The notes beneath the pieces are model-generated. The model was not told where the DNA came from. It did no database searches and worked only from the letters and a program-made list of their open reading frames with translations. The position numbers and the translations under genes are program-made. Shown one piece after another: positions 33,535 through 43,800 of a stretch of DNA of 64,000 nt. The stretch lies in contig CANXME010000542.1 in NCBI GenBank assembly GCA_948144175.1, positions 1,054,001 through 1,118,000 on the forward strand, read 5' to 3'. Each line of letters begins with the position of its first letter. Position 1 is the first letter of the stretch. The stretch is from Closterium sp. NIES-65. Lineage: Eukaryota; Streptophyta; Zygnematophyceae; Desmidiales; Closteriaceae.

Positions 33535-33634
33535 CACCCCCATAGGCGAAGTGGGGGATAGCCAGAGAAAGCAATGGTCACAAGACCAGTCAAGAGAAGC
33601 AACAAAGCAAAGCAAGCTCAGGGTGGATCACGAA

Positions 33635-33758
33635 TGTCAGAATGTTATGCTCTAGCCTGTAGTGGGGTGCTCTATAGCGAGTACAACCCTTCTAGGGTTT
33701 GCTATTTGTATCCCCATTCTTGCTAGTTCAATCCTCTTCTTTCTTCTAAATTTTCACA
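33635..33758 (+). repeat. 5' LTR of E6 (124 bp)
   Basis: Starts TGTCAGAATG and ends TTTTCACA; identical to the 3' copy. Target duplication acgaa precedes it at 33,630-33,634. Confidence 0.95.
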
Positions 33759-33770
33759 TGCTATCAGAGC
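33759..33770 (+). other. Primer binding site of E6
   Basis: TGCTATCAGAGC differs at one position from the initiator-Met tRNA primer site TGGTATCAGAGC and directly abuts the LTR. Confidence 0.8.
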
Positions 33771-34014
33771 ACGTCGATCCTCTTGGATCGATCCTGTGGG
33801 TGGGCTCACCACCTCGTTGCTTCCGCTGCAACTACTACTGCTACTCTCTGTGCCGCACGCCCCGTGGCGTGCGGCAGTTTTTTCTTCCCGCCGTGCGCCC
33901 CGAGGCGCGCGGCGGGGCGCACGGCGGTTCTTGGCCCGCTGTGCGCCCCGAGGCGCGTGGCGGGCTTCTGCCCCGTCACTCGGCGCGTCGCCCTCGGGAG
34001 GCGCTGCGACGGGC

Positions 34015-34355
34015 GACGGGGACCCGCGCGTCGGCCCCGTCGCCGCCCGCAGCGGGCCAGTCGCCGCGCGCAGCGGCCCCGTCGCCGCCCGCATCGGCCC
34101 CGTCGCCGCCCGCAGCGGGCCCGTCACCGCGCGCAGCGGCCCCGTCGCCGCCCGCATCGGCCCCGTCGCCGCCCGCAGCGGGCCCGTCGCCGCACGCAGT
34201 GGCCCCGTCGCCGCCCGCATCGGCCCCGTCGCCGCCCGCAGCGGGCCCGTCGCCGCGCGCAGCGGCCCCGTCGCCGCCCGCAGCGGCCCGGTCACCGCCC
34301 GCAGCGACCCGTCCCCGCCCGCATCGGCCGCGCCGTCGCCGCGCGCAGCGACCCC
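34015..34355. repeat. 21-bp repeat in 63-bp higher-order units inside E6
   Basis: A 21-bp subunit (cgcagcgggcccgtcgccg core) is repeated about 16 times. Three subunit types (cgcagcggg, gcgcagcgg, gcatcgg) alternate in order, giving a 63-bp period. Because 21 is a multiple of three, one frame reads SGPVAAR SGPVAAR IGPVAAR in exact register. Open frames exist on both strands, so coding use is not shown. Confidence 0.9.
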
Positions 34356-34486
34356 GTCGCCGCCCTTGCATGGCCCCGGCCCCGCCCCGGCCATTTCCCG
34401 TCGTCCGTCAAGGCGACCTGGGGGAAGGGGGCGGGCGCCGTCCCTTCTGCCGCCTGTTGTGGCGCCCAGGGAGGCCGCGCATCGGT

Positions 34487-34508
34487 CCCCCCCCCCCCCC
34501 CCCCCCCC
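34487..34508. repeat. Homopolymer of 22 C
   Basis: Uninterrupted C-run inside E6; its length is likely variable or uncertain in the assembly. Confidence 0.9.
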
Positions 34509-35183
34509 TCCCCCGTAACCTCCCTACCCGCCATCCCGCCCTGCCCTGTGTTAGGGTTTGGGGGTGGCGAGTGGGGGGGTGGCGGGTGTGTGGTCTCCCC
34601 TGCTCCTCCTCCTCCTCTGTCTCCCACTGCTGCAGCTGCCGCTGAGGGGGGTGGGTGTGTGGGAGTCGACGGAGTCGTGCTAGGGGGTGGGTGTGAGTGA
34701 CCCTAGGGGTGCAGTAGGGGGTGTGTGTCAGGGGGGGTGGGATAGTTTGGGGAAGCTGAATGGAGGTTGCCGTCGTGTCGCCAGCAGCACCTGTATTCCG
34801 GGGACTTCGTCCGGTAGCCCAGTCATAGCCAGCTGTGCCAGCCGCCCGTGGGTCTGTTGCTCGTCTGCCGCTACTTTTAGCCGCGGGGCCAGTTACTCCA
34901 GTAGTCCGGAGCGTTGTTCCGGTAGCCGCTGTGCCAGTGTGCCTCCTGTTGCCCGTGTGTGTGCAGCTTCACTCGTCGCCTCCTATCTCCTCTCCTCTTA
35001 CAGTCTCGCCTCCTCCTCCTCACTTGCCCTCTGCTATAGCCTCTAGCTTTGCTTACACTTGTGAACTTTAAACTGTTGCTTCTTGAACTTGTGCTCAGAA
35101 TGTGTGGTGACATTGTGATCCACCCTGAGCTTGTTCTGCTTTGCTTGCTCTGCTGATTACACCCCACTTTGGCTATGGGGGTG

Positions 35184-35307
35184 TGTCAGAATGTTATGCT
35201 CTAGCCTGTAGTGGGGTGCTCTATAGCGAGTACAACCCTTCTAGGGTTTGCTATTTGTATCCCCATTCTTGCTAGTTCAATCCTCTTCTTTCTTCTAAAT
35301 TTTCACA
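35184..35307 (+). repeat. 3' LTR of E6 (124 bp)
   Basis: Identical to the left LTR and followed by target duplication acgaa at 35,308-35,312. Confidence 0.95.
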
Positions 35308-35459
35308 ACGAAGTCACCACACACTCTGAGCACAAGCAAATGGCCACAAGGCCAGTTCACATGAACAATAATATAAAAGAGAACAAGCAGTACAGAGATC
35401 ACAAACTAGCAAGTATAAGCATGCAGGTATATATATATATATACATATCACAGTACAAG

Positions 35460-36013
35460 CAAAGTCAAGAAGTGAGCAAGTGAGACCAAGTAGGCACAAG
35501 GCCTAAAACAGTACAGAAACGCTGATGATCACAAGGCTGAAGTGCCTTGGTGAATATATCAGCAGCGTTGGCCCGAGACGCCATGTAAGCAAGACGAATC
35601 TGACCACGCTGCTGCAACTCTCGAGCAAGGAAGTAACGCAGAGCGATACGCTTCGTCCTTTGCTCTAGTCTGTGCTTCTGACACAAGGCCAGCATTGCCT
35701 TGTTGTCTTTGTATAGAACTGGAGAACGAGGCGGCTCTCCCGAGTCGGTTAGCAAGTAGGTGAGCCAGCGTAACTCATGTGCAGCCATGGCCCTTGCGTA
35801 GATCTCAGCCTCACAACTGGAACTGAGAACAGAAGAAGAGCGGGTAGACTGCCAAGAAACAGAGCCGAAGCCAAGGCTGAAAGTGTAACACTGTGATGAC
35901 CGCTGCGTAGCCAAGTCATCAACCCAAGACGCGTCTGCGTGTCCAGTGAGGACAACTCGACCCCGTCCTCCAAGCACGATCCCCATGCCCGACGTACTGC
36001 GCAAGTAGCGCAA
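35460..36013 (-). mobile_element. E5 RNase H, downstream part
   Basis: Minus-strand reading shows TGHADASWVDDLATQRSSQ, SSSCEAEIYARAMAAHELRW, YKDNKAMLALC, KRIALRYFLARELQQRGQ and ANAADIFTKALQPCDHQRF, a good match to the RNase H of E7 and E8. It is cut at 36,013 by E7; the continuation is at 50,783. Confidence 0.85.
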
Positions 36014-36144
36014 TGTCAGAACATATAGCTTGTGCATATTGTGTAGGCTATAGTGGGGTAGCCCATAAGGGGTACAACCCAATTAGGGTTAGTAATTGTA
36101 CTCAGTTCATTTATAGTTCATTCTTTCTCATTTCAGTTTTCTCA
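36014..36144 (+). repeat. 5' LTR of E7 (131 bp)
   Basis: Starts TGTCAGAACATATAG, ends AGTTTTCTCA, and is followed by TGGTATCGAGCAGG, the primer site (36,145-36,158). Confidence 0.92.
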
Positions 36145-36199
36145 TGGTATCGAGCAGGTTCCCTCGTGGGAACTGTTCTTAGGGCCCACCAACTCGGAA

Positions 36200-36955
36200 A
36201 ATTTTTTTTCCTGCCCGGAGCGCGCTCAACCCTAGCCCGAGTCGCGCTCCCCTTCCTCCACCTAGTCGCGCCGCCCTAGAAGCCCTGGTGCCTTCCTCGC
36301 GGCCCTCACGCCGCCCTGCGGCCTCGCCACCTACCTCGCGGCCCGTGCGTCGCCCTCTCCTGGCCCCGATCCGCCGCCCTGCGGCCTCAGCGCCTACCCT
36401 CCGGCCCAGCCGCCTGCCTGCGATCTCGCCGCCCTTACGTGCGGCCCCGCCTACTGCCTGCGGCCCCGCCCTAACCTGCGGCCCCGCCACTCAACAGCGG
36501 CCCCGCCGGCCTTACCTGCGGCCTCGCCGCCCTTACCTCCGGCCCCGCCGCCCTCACCTGCGGTCCCCGCCGCCCTTACCTGCGGCCCCAACGCCCTCAC
36601 CTGCGGTCCCCGCCGCCCTCACCTGCGGCCCCGTCACCTGCTGCAGCGCCGCCCGCCACCCGAGCTGCCCGAGCCGCCTCACCCAGCCGAGCAGCCGACC
36701 ACCGCGCCGCCCTGCAGTAGCATAGCCGAGCCGCCCAGCAGCCAAGCAGCCGGATAGCCGAGCCGCCAAGCCGCCCAGCAGCCGAGTCGCCGAGCCGCCG
36801 AGCCGCCCTGCAGCCGAGCCGCCCAACAGCCAAGCCGCCGTGCAGCCGAGCCGCCCTACCGCCGAGCCGCCCGAGTAGCCCCGTCCGGTGAGCACAGCGC
36901 CTCTGTCACTGCACTGCCCTTTCCCTACTATTTGCGCTGCTAGTCTACTGTTGTC
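36200..36955. repeat. GC-rich repeated leader of E7
   Basis: After a short T-run (36,199-36,207), CGGCCCCGCCGCCC-type units (36,400-36,660) pass into gccgagccgcccagcagcc-type units (36,660-36,890). Period is about 18-25 bp and irregular. Same position as the leaders of E3 and E8. Confidence 0.7.
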
Positions 36956-38330
36956 ATGGCTACCCCTAGTGTCCTCGCTTTTGACGCTGAGGGTCGAGCC
37001 ATTGACTTTAAAGTCTGGGTAGATGACCTGCAGCTGTTCTTACAGTGCGACAGGGCAGACGGTCTCTCTCTCTTTGACCTCACCTCTGGCGCCTCTCCTG
37101 CCCCTGCTGCTGATGCTGACGCCACTGTTCGCTCCCAGTGGGCCACGCGCAACGCTGCTGCACGACTTGCTGTGCGTTGCCACCTCCCTAGCTCCGAGCG
37201 TGCGCACTTTAGTCAGTACAAGAGTGCTCAGACCTTGTACGGCGCTGTAGTTGCGCGCTACTCCTCCCCTGCCACTGCTGCACTGAGCCGTCTCATGCTA
37301 CCGTACCTCTTCCCTGACCTTGCTGCCTTTCCCACAGTCGCTGACCTCATTACGCACTTCCGCACTAGTGATACTCGCTACCACGCTGCGCATCCTACTG
37401 TTTTCTGCGCCAAGAACCCCCCCCCCCCGTGTACATCACTCTCTACTACATAGTCACTCGCCTCCTTGACTCCCTTCGTGTAGTCCGGGACCACTTCCTC
37501 CTAGTCTGTCCCACCACTCACACTGTTGACCTCCTCGAGAAGTCCCTCCTAGCGGCCGAGAAGAGCATAGTCGCAGTAGGGGCCTCTCGTGGTGACCCGC
37601 GCACCCCCATCTTTCAGGGGTGCTCCTCCTCCCCCCTTCTGCCCTCTGTTGCCTCTGCTGCTGCGGCCGACCTCCTTGGTCTTGAGTCGGTCGTTGCGGC
37701 GTCTGCCCCTAGCGGGAGACGCCGCTCTGGCAAGGGCAAGGGGGGCAGGGGCACTGGAGGAGCGAGCGTGAGCGGTGGATGTGGAGGTGGAGGCGGCGGG
37801 GGGAGTGGGGGTGGCAGTGGGAGTGGAGGTGGGGGAGGAGGTGTCGGTGGCGGCAGTGGAGGCGGAGGCGGCGGCGGCGGTGGCGGTGGGAGCGGAGGTG
37901 GCGGAGGTGGCGGCGGTGGAGGAGGCGGCGAAGGCGGCGGTGGTAGCGGAGGCAGCGGAGGTGGCGGAGTCGGGGGGGGTGGCGGTGGAGCTGGTCGTGG
38001 GTCTACGCAGAGGAGTGGTTCCGGTGGTGGTCCGCGCCAGCAGCAGCAGCGCGGTCGTGAGACCCTGTCCCCTCAGCAGCTCCGTGAGTGGTACACTGCA
38101 CGCCAGCGGGGTGGGGGTTTTGGTCCGTGCACCTACGTCCTGCGCACCGGCGACCATGCAGGTGAGCAGTGTGGGGGTGCGCACCCCACCCAGCGCTGCT
38201 TTGGCGGCCTGACGGACGCGTGGCGTCACCAGTTCCTGGAGGCCACAGAGATCCCTCGCTGGGGCGAGCTGTCTAGGGCGGGAGATGCCATCTATGATCT
38301 TGATTTTGATGCTATTCTTTCTGCCATGTA
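36956..38330 (+). mobile_element. E7 gag region
   Basis: Starts MATPSVLAFDAEGRAIDFKV and continues WVDDLQLFLQCDRADGLSLF. A long Gly-rich tract of GGN codons spans about 37,740-38,000. The zinc knuckle variant Cys-x13-Cys-x3-His-x4-Cys lies near 38,125-38,200, followed by DAWRHQFLEATEIPRW. Fossil. Confidence 0.88.
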
Positions 38331-38334
38331 AGCT

Positions 38335-39880
38335 GTGACTATTAGTGATGAGGGTGACTATTACCGGTGTTTCCCGCCCGATCCGGGCATTGAGACTGCT
38401 GCTCTAGGTACTGGTGAGGCTGCTGCCCCAGGTGCTTGCGACGCTGCTGCTCTAGGTGCTAGTGCGTTTGCGTCCTTAGGTACTGGTGAGTCTGCGCTCT
38501 CAGGAACTGCGTCGGCTTCGGCCTCCCTCACCTTCACCCTTGACTCTGGGGCTTCTCGCTCCTTCTTTCGGGACAGCACCACACTCACGCCGCTTAGTCG
38601 GCCGGTTGCGGTGTCTCTGGCTGACCCCTCTGGGGGTCCTGCCCTGTCTCACTTCTCCACAGTCCTCCCGTGTCCGGCGGCTCCCTCTGGCACCCTGTCT
38701 GGTCTCTGCCTCCCCTCGTTCTCTACGAACTTGGTGAGTGGTGCTGACCTACAGGATGGGGGAGTAAACCAGTTCACTCCTGCGCGTCAGCGGGTGACGC
38801 ACTACACAGAGGCTCGCACAGGCCGACACTTGGCTACATTTACACGGCAGCCGGGGTCGAGCCTGTACACTCTGACCACCGCGTCTCCTCCAGGTTCTGA
38901 GTCTGGTAGGGTAGCTGCGTCGGGTCAGATGTCTGGTCCTGAGTCTGCCCCCTGTTCGGGTCGTCTCCTGTCTCACGAGACTCTCCTCTGGCACCACCGC
39001 CTTGGTAACCCCTCTTTGCTTTGTCTCAGAGGCATGGCCTCCCGTCTTTTTGTTTCTGGTCTCCCCCGGTCCCTCCCTCCCCTTCCTCAGGGGCCTGGCC
39101 CTACCTGTGTCCCCTATCTCGAGGGGCGCCAGCGGGCTGCCCCTCACTCCTCCCAGTTTCCTCCGAGAGATGCCCCGCTGCAGACGCTCCACATGGACGT
39201 GTGGGGCCCAGCCCGCGTCCGTGGACAGGGTCACGAGCGCTACTTCCTGCTCGTTGTTGACGACTTCTCGCGTTACACCGCGGTCTTCCCCTTGCGCAGC
39301 AAGGGTGATGTCACTGAGGTGCTGATCGACTGGATCCACGCAGCTCATCTCCAACTCAGGCAGAGCTTTGGCTCGGACTTTCCTGTTCTGCGTCTGCACT
39401 CGGACAGAGGCGGAGAGTTTTCCTCTGGCCTTGTGAGAGCCTATTGTCGCTCACGAGGCATCCGTCAGACCTTCACGCTTCCGGACTCCCCGCAAAAAAA
39501 TGGGATCGCTGAGTGCCGCATTGGCATGGTCATGGACGTCGCTCGTACGTCTATGATGCATGCGGCTGCCCCCCATTTTCTGTGGCCGTTTGCGGTGAGG
39601 TACGCGGCGCATCAGATCAACCTTCACCCCAGGGTCTCCAGGCCGGAGACCTCCCCAGGCTTGCTGTGGACGGGGAAGGTTGGCGATGCGTCGGCGTTCC
39701 GGGTCTGGGGATCTCGGGCGTTTGTCCGCGACTTGTCTGCGGACAAGCTGTCCCCTCGTGCTGCTCCTTGCGTCTTCCTGGGGTTCCCCCCTGACGCGCC
39801 TGGGTGGCAGTTCTACCACCCCACCTCTCGCCGTGTTCTGTCCTCCCAAGACGTCACGTTGGATGATTCGGTCCCCTAAT
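38335..39880 (+). mobile_element. E7 protease and integrase region
   Basis: A 514-codon frame. Protease block TFTLDSGASRSFFRD near 38,535; integrase zinc region LLWHHRLGNPSLLCLR; catalytic core LHMDVWGPARVRGQG, VLRLHSDRGGEFSS and NGIAECRIGMVMDVARTSMM; then VWGSRAFVRDLSADKLSPRA and the post-core block FLGFPPDAPGWQFYHP. Confidence 0.9.
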
Positions 39881-40039
39881 ACCGCTTCTTCCCCTACCGC
39901 ACTCCGTCCCTCCCCCCCCCACCCCCCCCCCCCCTCTTCCTTGTCCCAGGTCCCCCCCCGATAGACCCCCTCCCCCCTCAGGGTCGTGCCCCTTCAAGTG
40001 TGTCCCAGGTAGACGCAGTCGAGCCTGTCGAGGTCACTG

Positions 40040-40474
40040 GTGACTCTGGTGCTGCTGAGGGTGCTGAGCGTGGGGGTTTTGAGCCTGGGGGTGCTGAGAC
40101 TGGGGGTGCTGAGCCTGGGGGTGCTGCGCGTGGGGGTGCTGAGCTTGGGGGTGCTGCGCCTGGGGGTGCTGAGCCTGGGGGTGCTGCGCCTGGGGGTGCT
40201 GAGCCTGAGGGTGCTGAGCCTGGGGGTGCTGGGCCTGGAGGTGCTGTGCCTGGGGGTGCTCCACTTGGGGGTGCTGCGCCTGGAGGTGCTGAGCTTGGAG
40301 GTGCTACGCCTGGAGGTTCTCCGGGTGCTTCGTCTCTACGGGAGCCACTGTCTCCACAGGAGCTTCGCGAGTGGTTTGCCCGACGCTGGAGCCGTGCTGC
40401 TGGAGCTGGAGGTTCTTCGACTACTAAGGGTGCTGCTGTCGCGGGTCCCGGAGGTGCTCGTACTGGGAGTACTT
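40040..40474 (+). repeat. 15-bp codon repeat of the E7 linker
   Basis: Units of ggtgctgagcctggg and close variants code Gly-Ala-Glu-Pro-Gly for about 20 copies. The linker joins integrase and RT in all family S copies with variable copy number. It continues at 48,008 after E8. Antisense and off-frame open reading (for example His-Pro-Gln-Ala repeats) is a shadow of it. Confidence 0.9.
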
Positions 40475-40604
40475 TGTGAAACAGGAAAACAGGAATGGAT
40501 TGACTAAGGAAAGATTGGGTACAAATACAACCCTAGAAAGCTGTACCCCATATGTGCTACCCCACTATAGCCTACAAACATGCATGAGCTATAATACTCT
40601 GACA
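40475..40604 (-). repeat. 3' LTR of E8 (130 bp)
   Basis: On the minus strand starts TGTCAGAGTATTATAGC and ends CCTGTTTCACA. Target duplication tactt at 40,470-40,474. Confidence 0.95.
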
Positions 40605-40815
40605 CACCCCCATAGGCTAAGTGGGGGAGAACAAGGGGTCACAAGACCAGTCAAGCAAAGCAAAGCAAAGCAAGCTCAGGGTGGATCACAAAGTCACCAC
40701 ACAGTCCGAGCACAAGAGCAGGGCCAGAGGCCAGTTCACATGCAGGAGTACAGACATATATACAAAACTAGACAAGCAAGAGCAGGTATATATATATGTC
40801 ACAGTACAAGTGAAG
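40605..40815 (-). other. 3' UTR of E8
   Basis: Contains the family's conserved blocks, read on the minus strand: gtgatccaccctgagcttgc, a repeated ttgct run, and ttctcccccacttagcctat with ggggg just before the LTR. A short (TA)n lies near 40,788. Confidence 0.75.
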
Positions 40816-43800
40816 TCAAGAGGAGAGCAAGTGAGGCAAGACAGGTACAAGACCCAGCTGGGTGCAAAAGCGCTGATGGTCACAAGGCGCGAGTGCCTTG
40901 GTGAACACATCAGCAGTGTTGGCCTCAGAGGCCACGTAAGCAAGTCGCAACTGACCACGCTGCTGCAGCTCACGAGCAAGGAAGTAGCGGAGAGCAATGT
41001 GCTTCGTTCTGTGCTCCAAGCGCTGCTCTCGACACAAGGCCAGCATGGCCTTGTTGTCCACGTACAGCACTGGAGGAGAACGAGGCGGCTCTCCAAGGTC
41101 AGTCAGCAGGTAGGTGAGCCAGCGAAGCTCCTGTGCACCCATGGCCCCAGCGTAGATCTCAGCCTCACAACTGGAGCCGAGAACCGAAGACGAGCGAGTA
41201 GACCGCCACGAGACAGAGCCGGAACCAAGGCTGAAGGTGTAACCCTGTGACGACCGCTGCGTAGCCTGGTCGTCAGCCCAAGAAGCGTCCGCGTGGCCGG
41301 TAAGGACCACTGGACTCCGCCCTCCAAGCACTAGCCCCATGCCCGACGTACTGCACAGGTAGCGCAATACCCTCTTCGCTGCAGCCATGTGCTCCGGTCT
41401 GTGTCTCCCAGGAGCGACATAGCGTGCAAGAATGCTCAGAGGGTATGCAAGGTCAGGTCGTGTGCAGGTCATCAGGTACATGAGGCAGCCAACAAGCTCT
41501 GCATACGGACCACTCGACTCTACGGACTCATCCGAAGGCAGAGCTGAGAGTGAGTGGCGAGTAGGCAGAGGAGTGGCCTGAGGCGAGGAGTACGTGAAGC
41601 CGAAGCGCTGAAGGACCTGCTGCACCATGTGTGACTGAGTCAAGGTAATGGTGCGGCGTGCTCTGTCCCGAGTGATCTGCAAGCCAAGGTAGCTGCGCAG
41701 TTCACCCAGGTCTGTGCACGTGTGTCTCTTCAGCAGCTCGGACTTCACGTAGGCAAGTCCAGCAGTGTCCGCTGTGGCAAAGACCAAGTCGTCGACGTAC
41801 ACGAGGATGTAGAACGGCGGCAGGGAAGTGTCGGTGCGAAGAAACAGCGACGGGTCAGCAGTAGAAGGAGCAAACCCAAGAGCCGCAAGCGTAGTCCTCA
41901 GTGTGTCGTGCCACTCACGCGGTGCCTGGCGGAGACCGTAGACTGGCCGTCGGAGGCTCCACTGGGTGCCAGGAGGGAAAGTCCCAGTGAAGCCAGGTGG
42001 ACGGCGAAGCCAGATCTCCTCGTGCAGGCTACCCTGCAAGAACGCAGTGCTGAAGTCGAGAGAGTGAAGCTCGTAGTCGCGCTGAGCGGCTATGTGCAGC
42101 AGCACCCGAAGAGTAGTCATCTTCGGGGTGGGAGAGAAGGTCTGAAAGTAGTCAACTCCCTGCCGCTGACTGAAGCCACGAGCAACGTACCGTGCCTTGA
42201 AGACAGGTGGAGAGCCCGGCGGTCGCTTCACCCTGAAGATCCACATGCCACTGACGATGTTCGCCCCAGGAGGGGGAACCGCGTCAACGTAGGTGCCTGT
42301 GGACTTCCAGGAAGCCATCTCTGCATCCATAGCTGCCTGCCACTGAGAGGAGTAGGGACCCTCTACGGCCTCCGCGTAAGAACGCGGAGTCGGGATGTCT
42401 AGTGCATCCGGGTCTCCCTCAGGGGCAAGCAGTACAGACGCGAGATGAGGTGAAGCAGCCGCTAGACACTGTAACTCCTCCTGCCTGTCCTCTAGGACGT
42501 CCGTGCCAAGAGCACACTCACCCCCGACGGACGGAGGACAGACAGACGCAGACTCAGCAACAAGACTAGCAGCGTAGTCGAGACGACAGCGAGCAGCAAA
42601 GTCGACGAGCTCAGCGACAAGGGCAGACGCAGCAGTGGACTCAAACGAGGGGTCAGTGACGACAGTAGCAAGGAGACGCGTGACAGTAGGACTGGCAGCA
42701 CGAAGAGAGTCCGACTCAGGGTCGGCGAGCGCAGGAAGAGAGGACTCAGGAGGAGAAGGCAAAGGGGCACGCAGAGGAGCAGTGGACGGACGCAAAGACA
42801 TCCGGTGCGTGCCAGGGACAGGAGGAGGACGCTGACGCGAACTGCGACCACTAGCGCGAGCAGCACGAACAGGCGACGCGGGACGAGACGCAGGCTCACG
42901 ACGCTCAGCAAGACCTCCAGTAGGACCAGCGTAAGGAGAGGGAGCAGGCAGTGGAGAGGAAGGCTCCAGCAGGGACTGCGACTCGACAGGCGGTGGACCC
43001 TCTACTGGAGGAGAAAGACCAAGAACCTGCTGCAGGAGCGGAACGAAGTACGGTCGAGGCCGCGCAGCAGCTCCAGACTCAGCAGGGACAGCACCAGCAC
43101 CCTCAGCGACAGCACCAGCGCCACCCACACCTCCACCGGCAGGACCAACAGCAGTAGGCTCAGCACCAACGCCCTCAGCAGGTCCAGCTCCAGGAGGACC
43201 CGCAGGTCCAGCAGCTCCGGGACCGGCAGCACCCGCACCCTCGACGGTCGAAGAAGCTCCAGCTCCAGCTCCAGCAGCACCTCCAGACTCAGCAGCACGC
43301 CTCCAGCGGCGAGCGAACCACTCGCGCAGCTCCTGTGGAGAGAGGGGCTCCCAGCGAGACGCAGCAGCAGGAGAAACCCCAGGCTCAGCAGCTCCAGACG
43401 CAGCACCCCCAGGCTCAGCAGCTCCCAGCTCAGCACCCCCAGGCTCAGCAGCTCCCCACCCAGCACCCCCAGACCCAGCACCTCCAGGCACAGCACCCCC
43501 CGGCTCAGCATCCCCAGGCTCCGCACCCCCCGCAGTAGCACCCTCAGGCCCAGCACCCCCAGCAGTAGCACCCCCAGGCTCAGCACCCCCGCGCACAGCA
43601 CCCCTAGAGTCAGCACCCCCAGGCTCAGCACCCGCAGCAGCACCAGAGTCACCAGTAACCTCGACCGGGTCAACGGCGTCTACCTGGGACACACCTGAGG
43701 GGGCAGGAACCTGAGGGGGGAGGGGGTCTACCGGGGGGGGAACCGGCACAAGGAAGTCCGGGGGAGGGGGGAGGGAAGGAGTGCGGTAGGGGAAGAGACG

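Larger units (their letters stand above)
33635..35307 (+). mobile_element. E6: young non-autonomous LTR element of family S type
   Basis: Two direct LTRs of 124 bp (33,635-33,758 and 35,184-35,307) are identical by eye at every site, and acgaa flanks both sides exactly. The primer site TGCTATCAGAGC follows the left LTR. The interior (1.4 kb) has no gag or pol: it begins with a GC-rich leader, continues with a 21/63-bp tandem repeat, a run of 22 C and an unassigned GC-rich part, and ends with the family 3' UTR (gtgatccaccctgagctt, ttggctatgggg). It looks whole as a non-autonomous element and would depend on proteins of other family S copies. It sits in the 3' UTR of E5. Confidence 0.92.

Noticed and set aside
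33635-35307. E6 as a tandem copy or assembly duplication of one LTR
   Set aside because: An exact 5-bp target duplication and a primer site next to the left LTR argue for a real insertion.
40034-40264. Minus-strand His-Pro-Gln-Ala repeat protein
   Set aside because: It is the antisense of the Gly-Ala-Glu-Pro codon repeat of the E7 linker.
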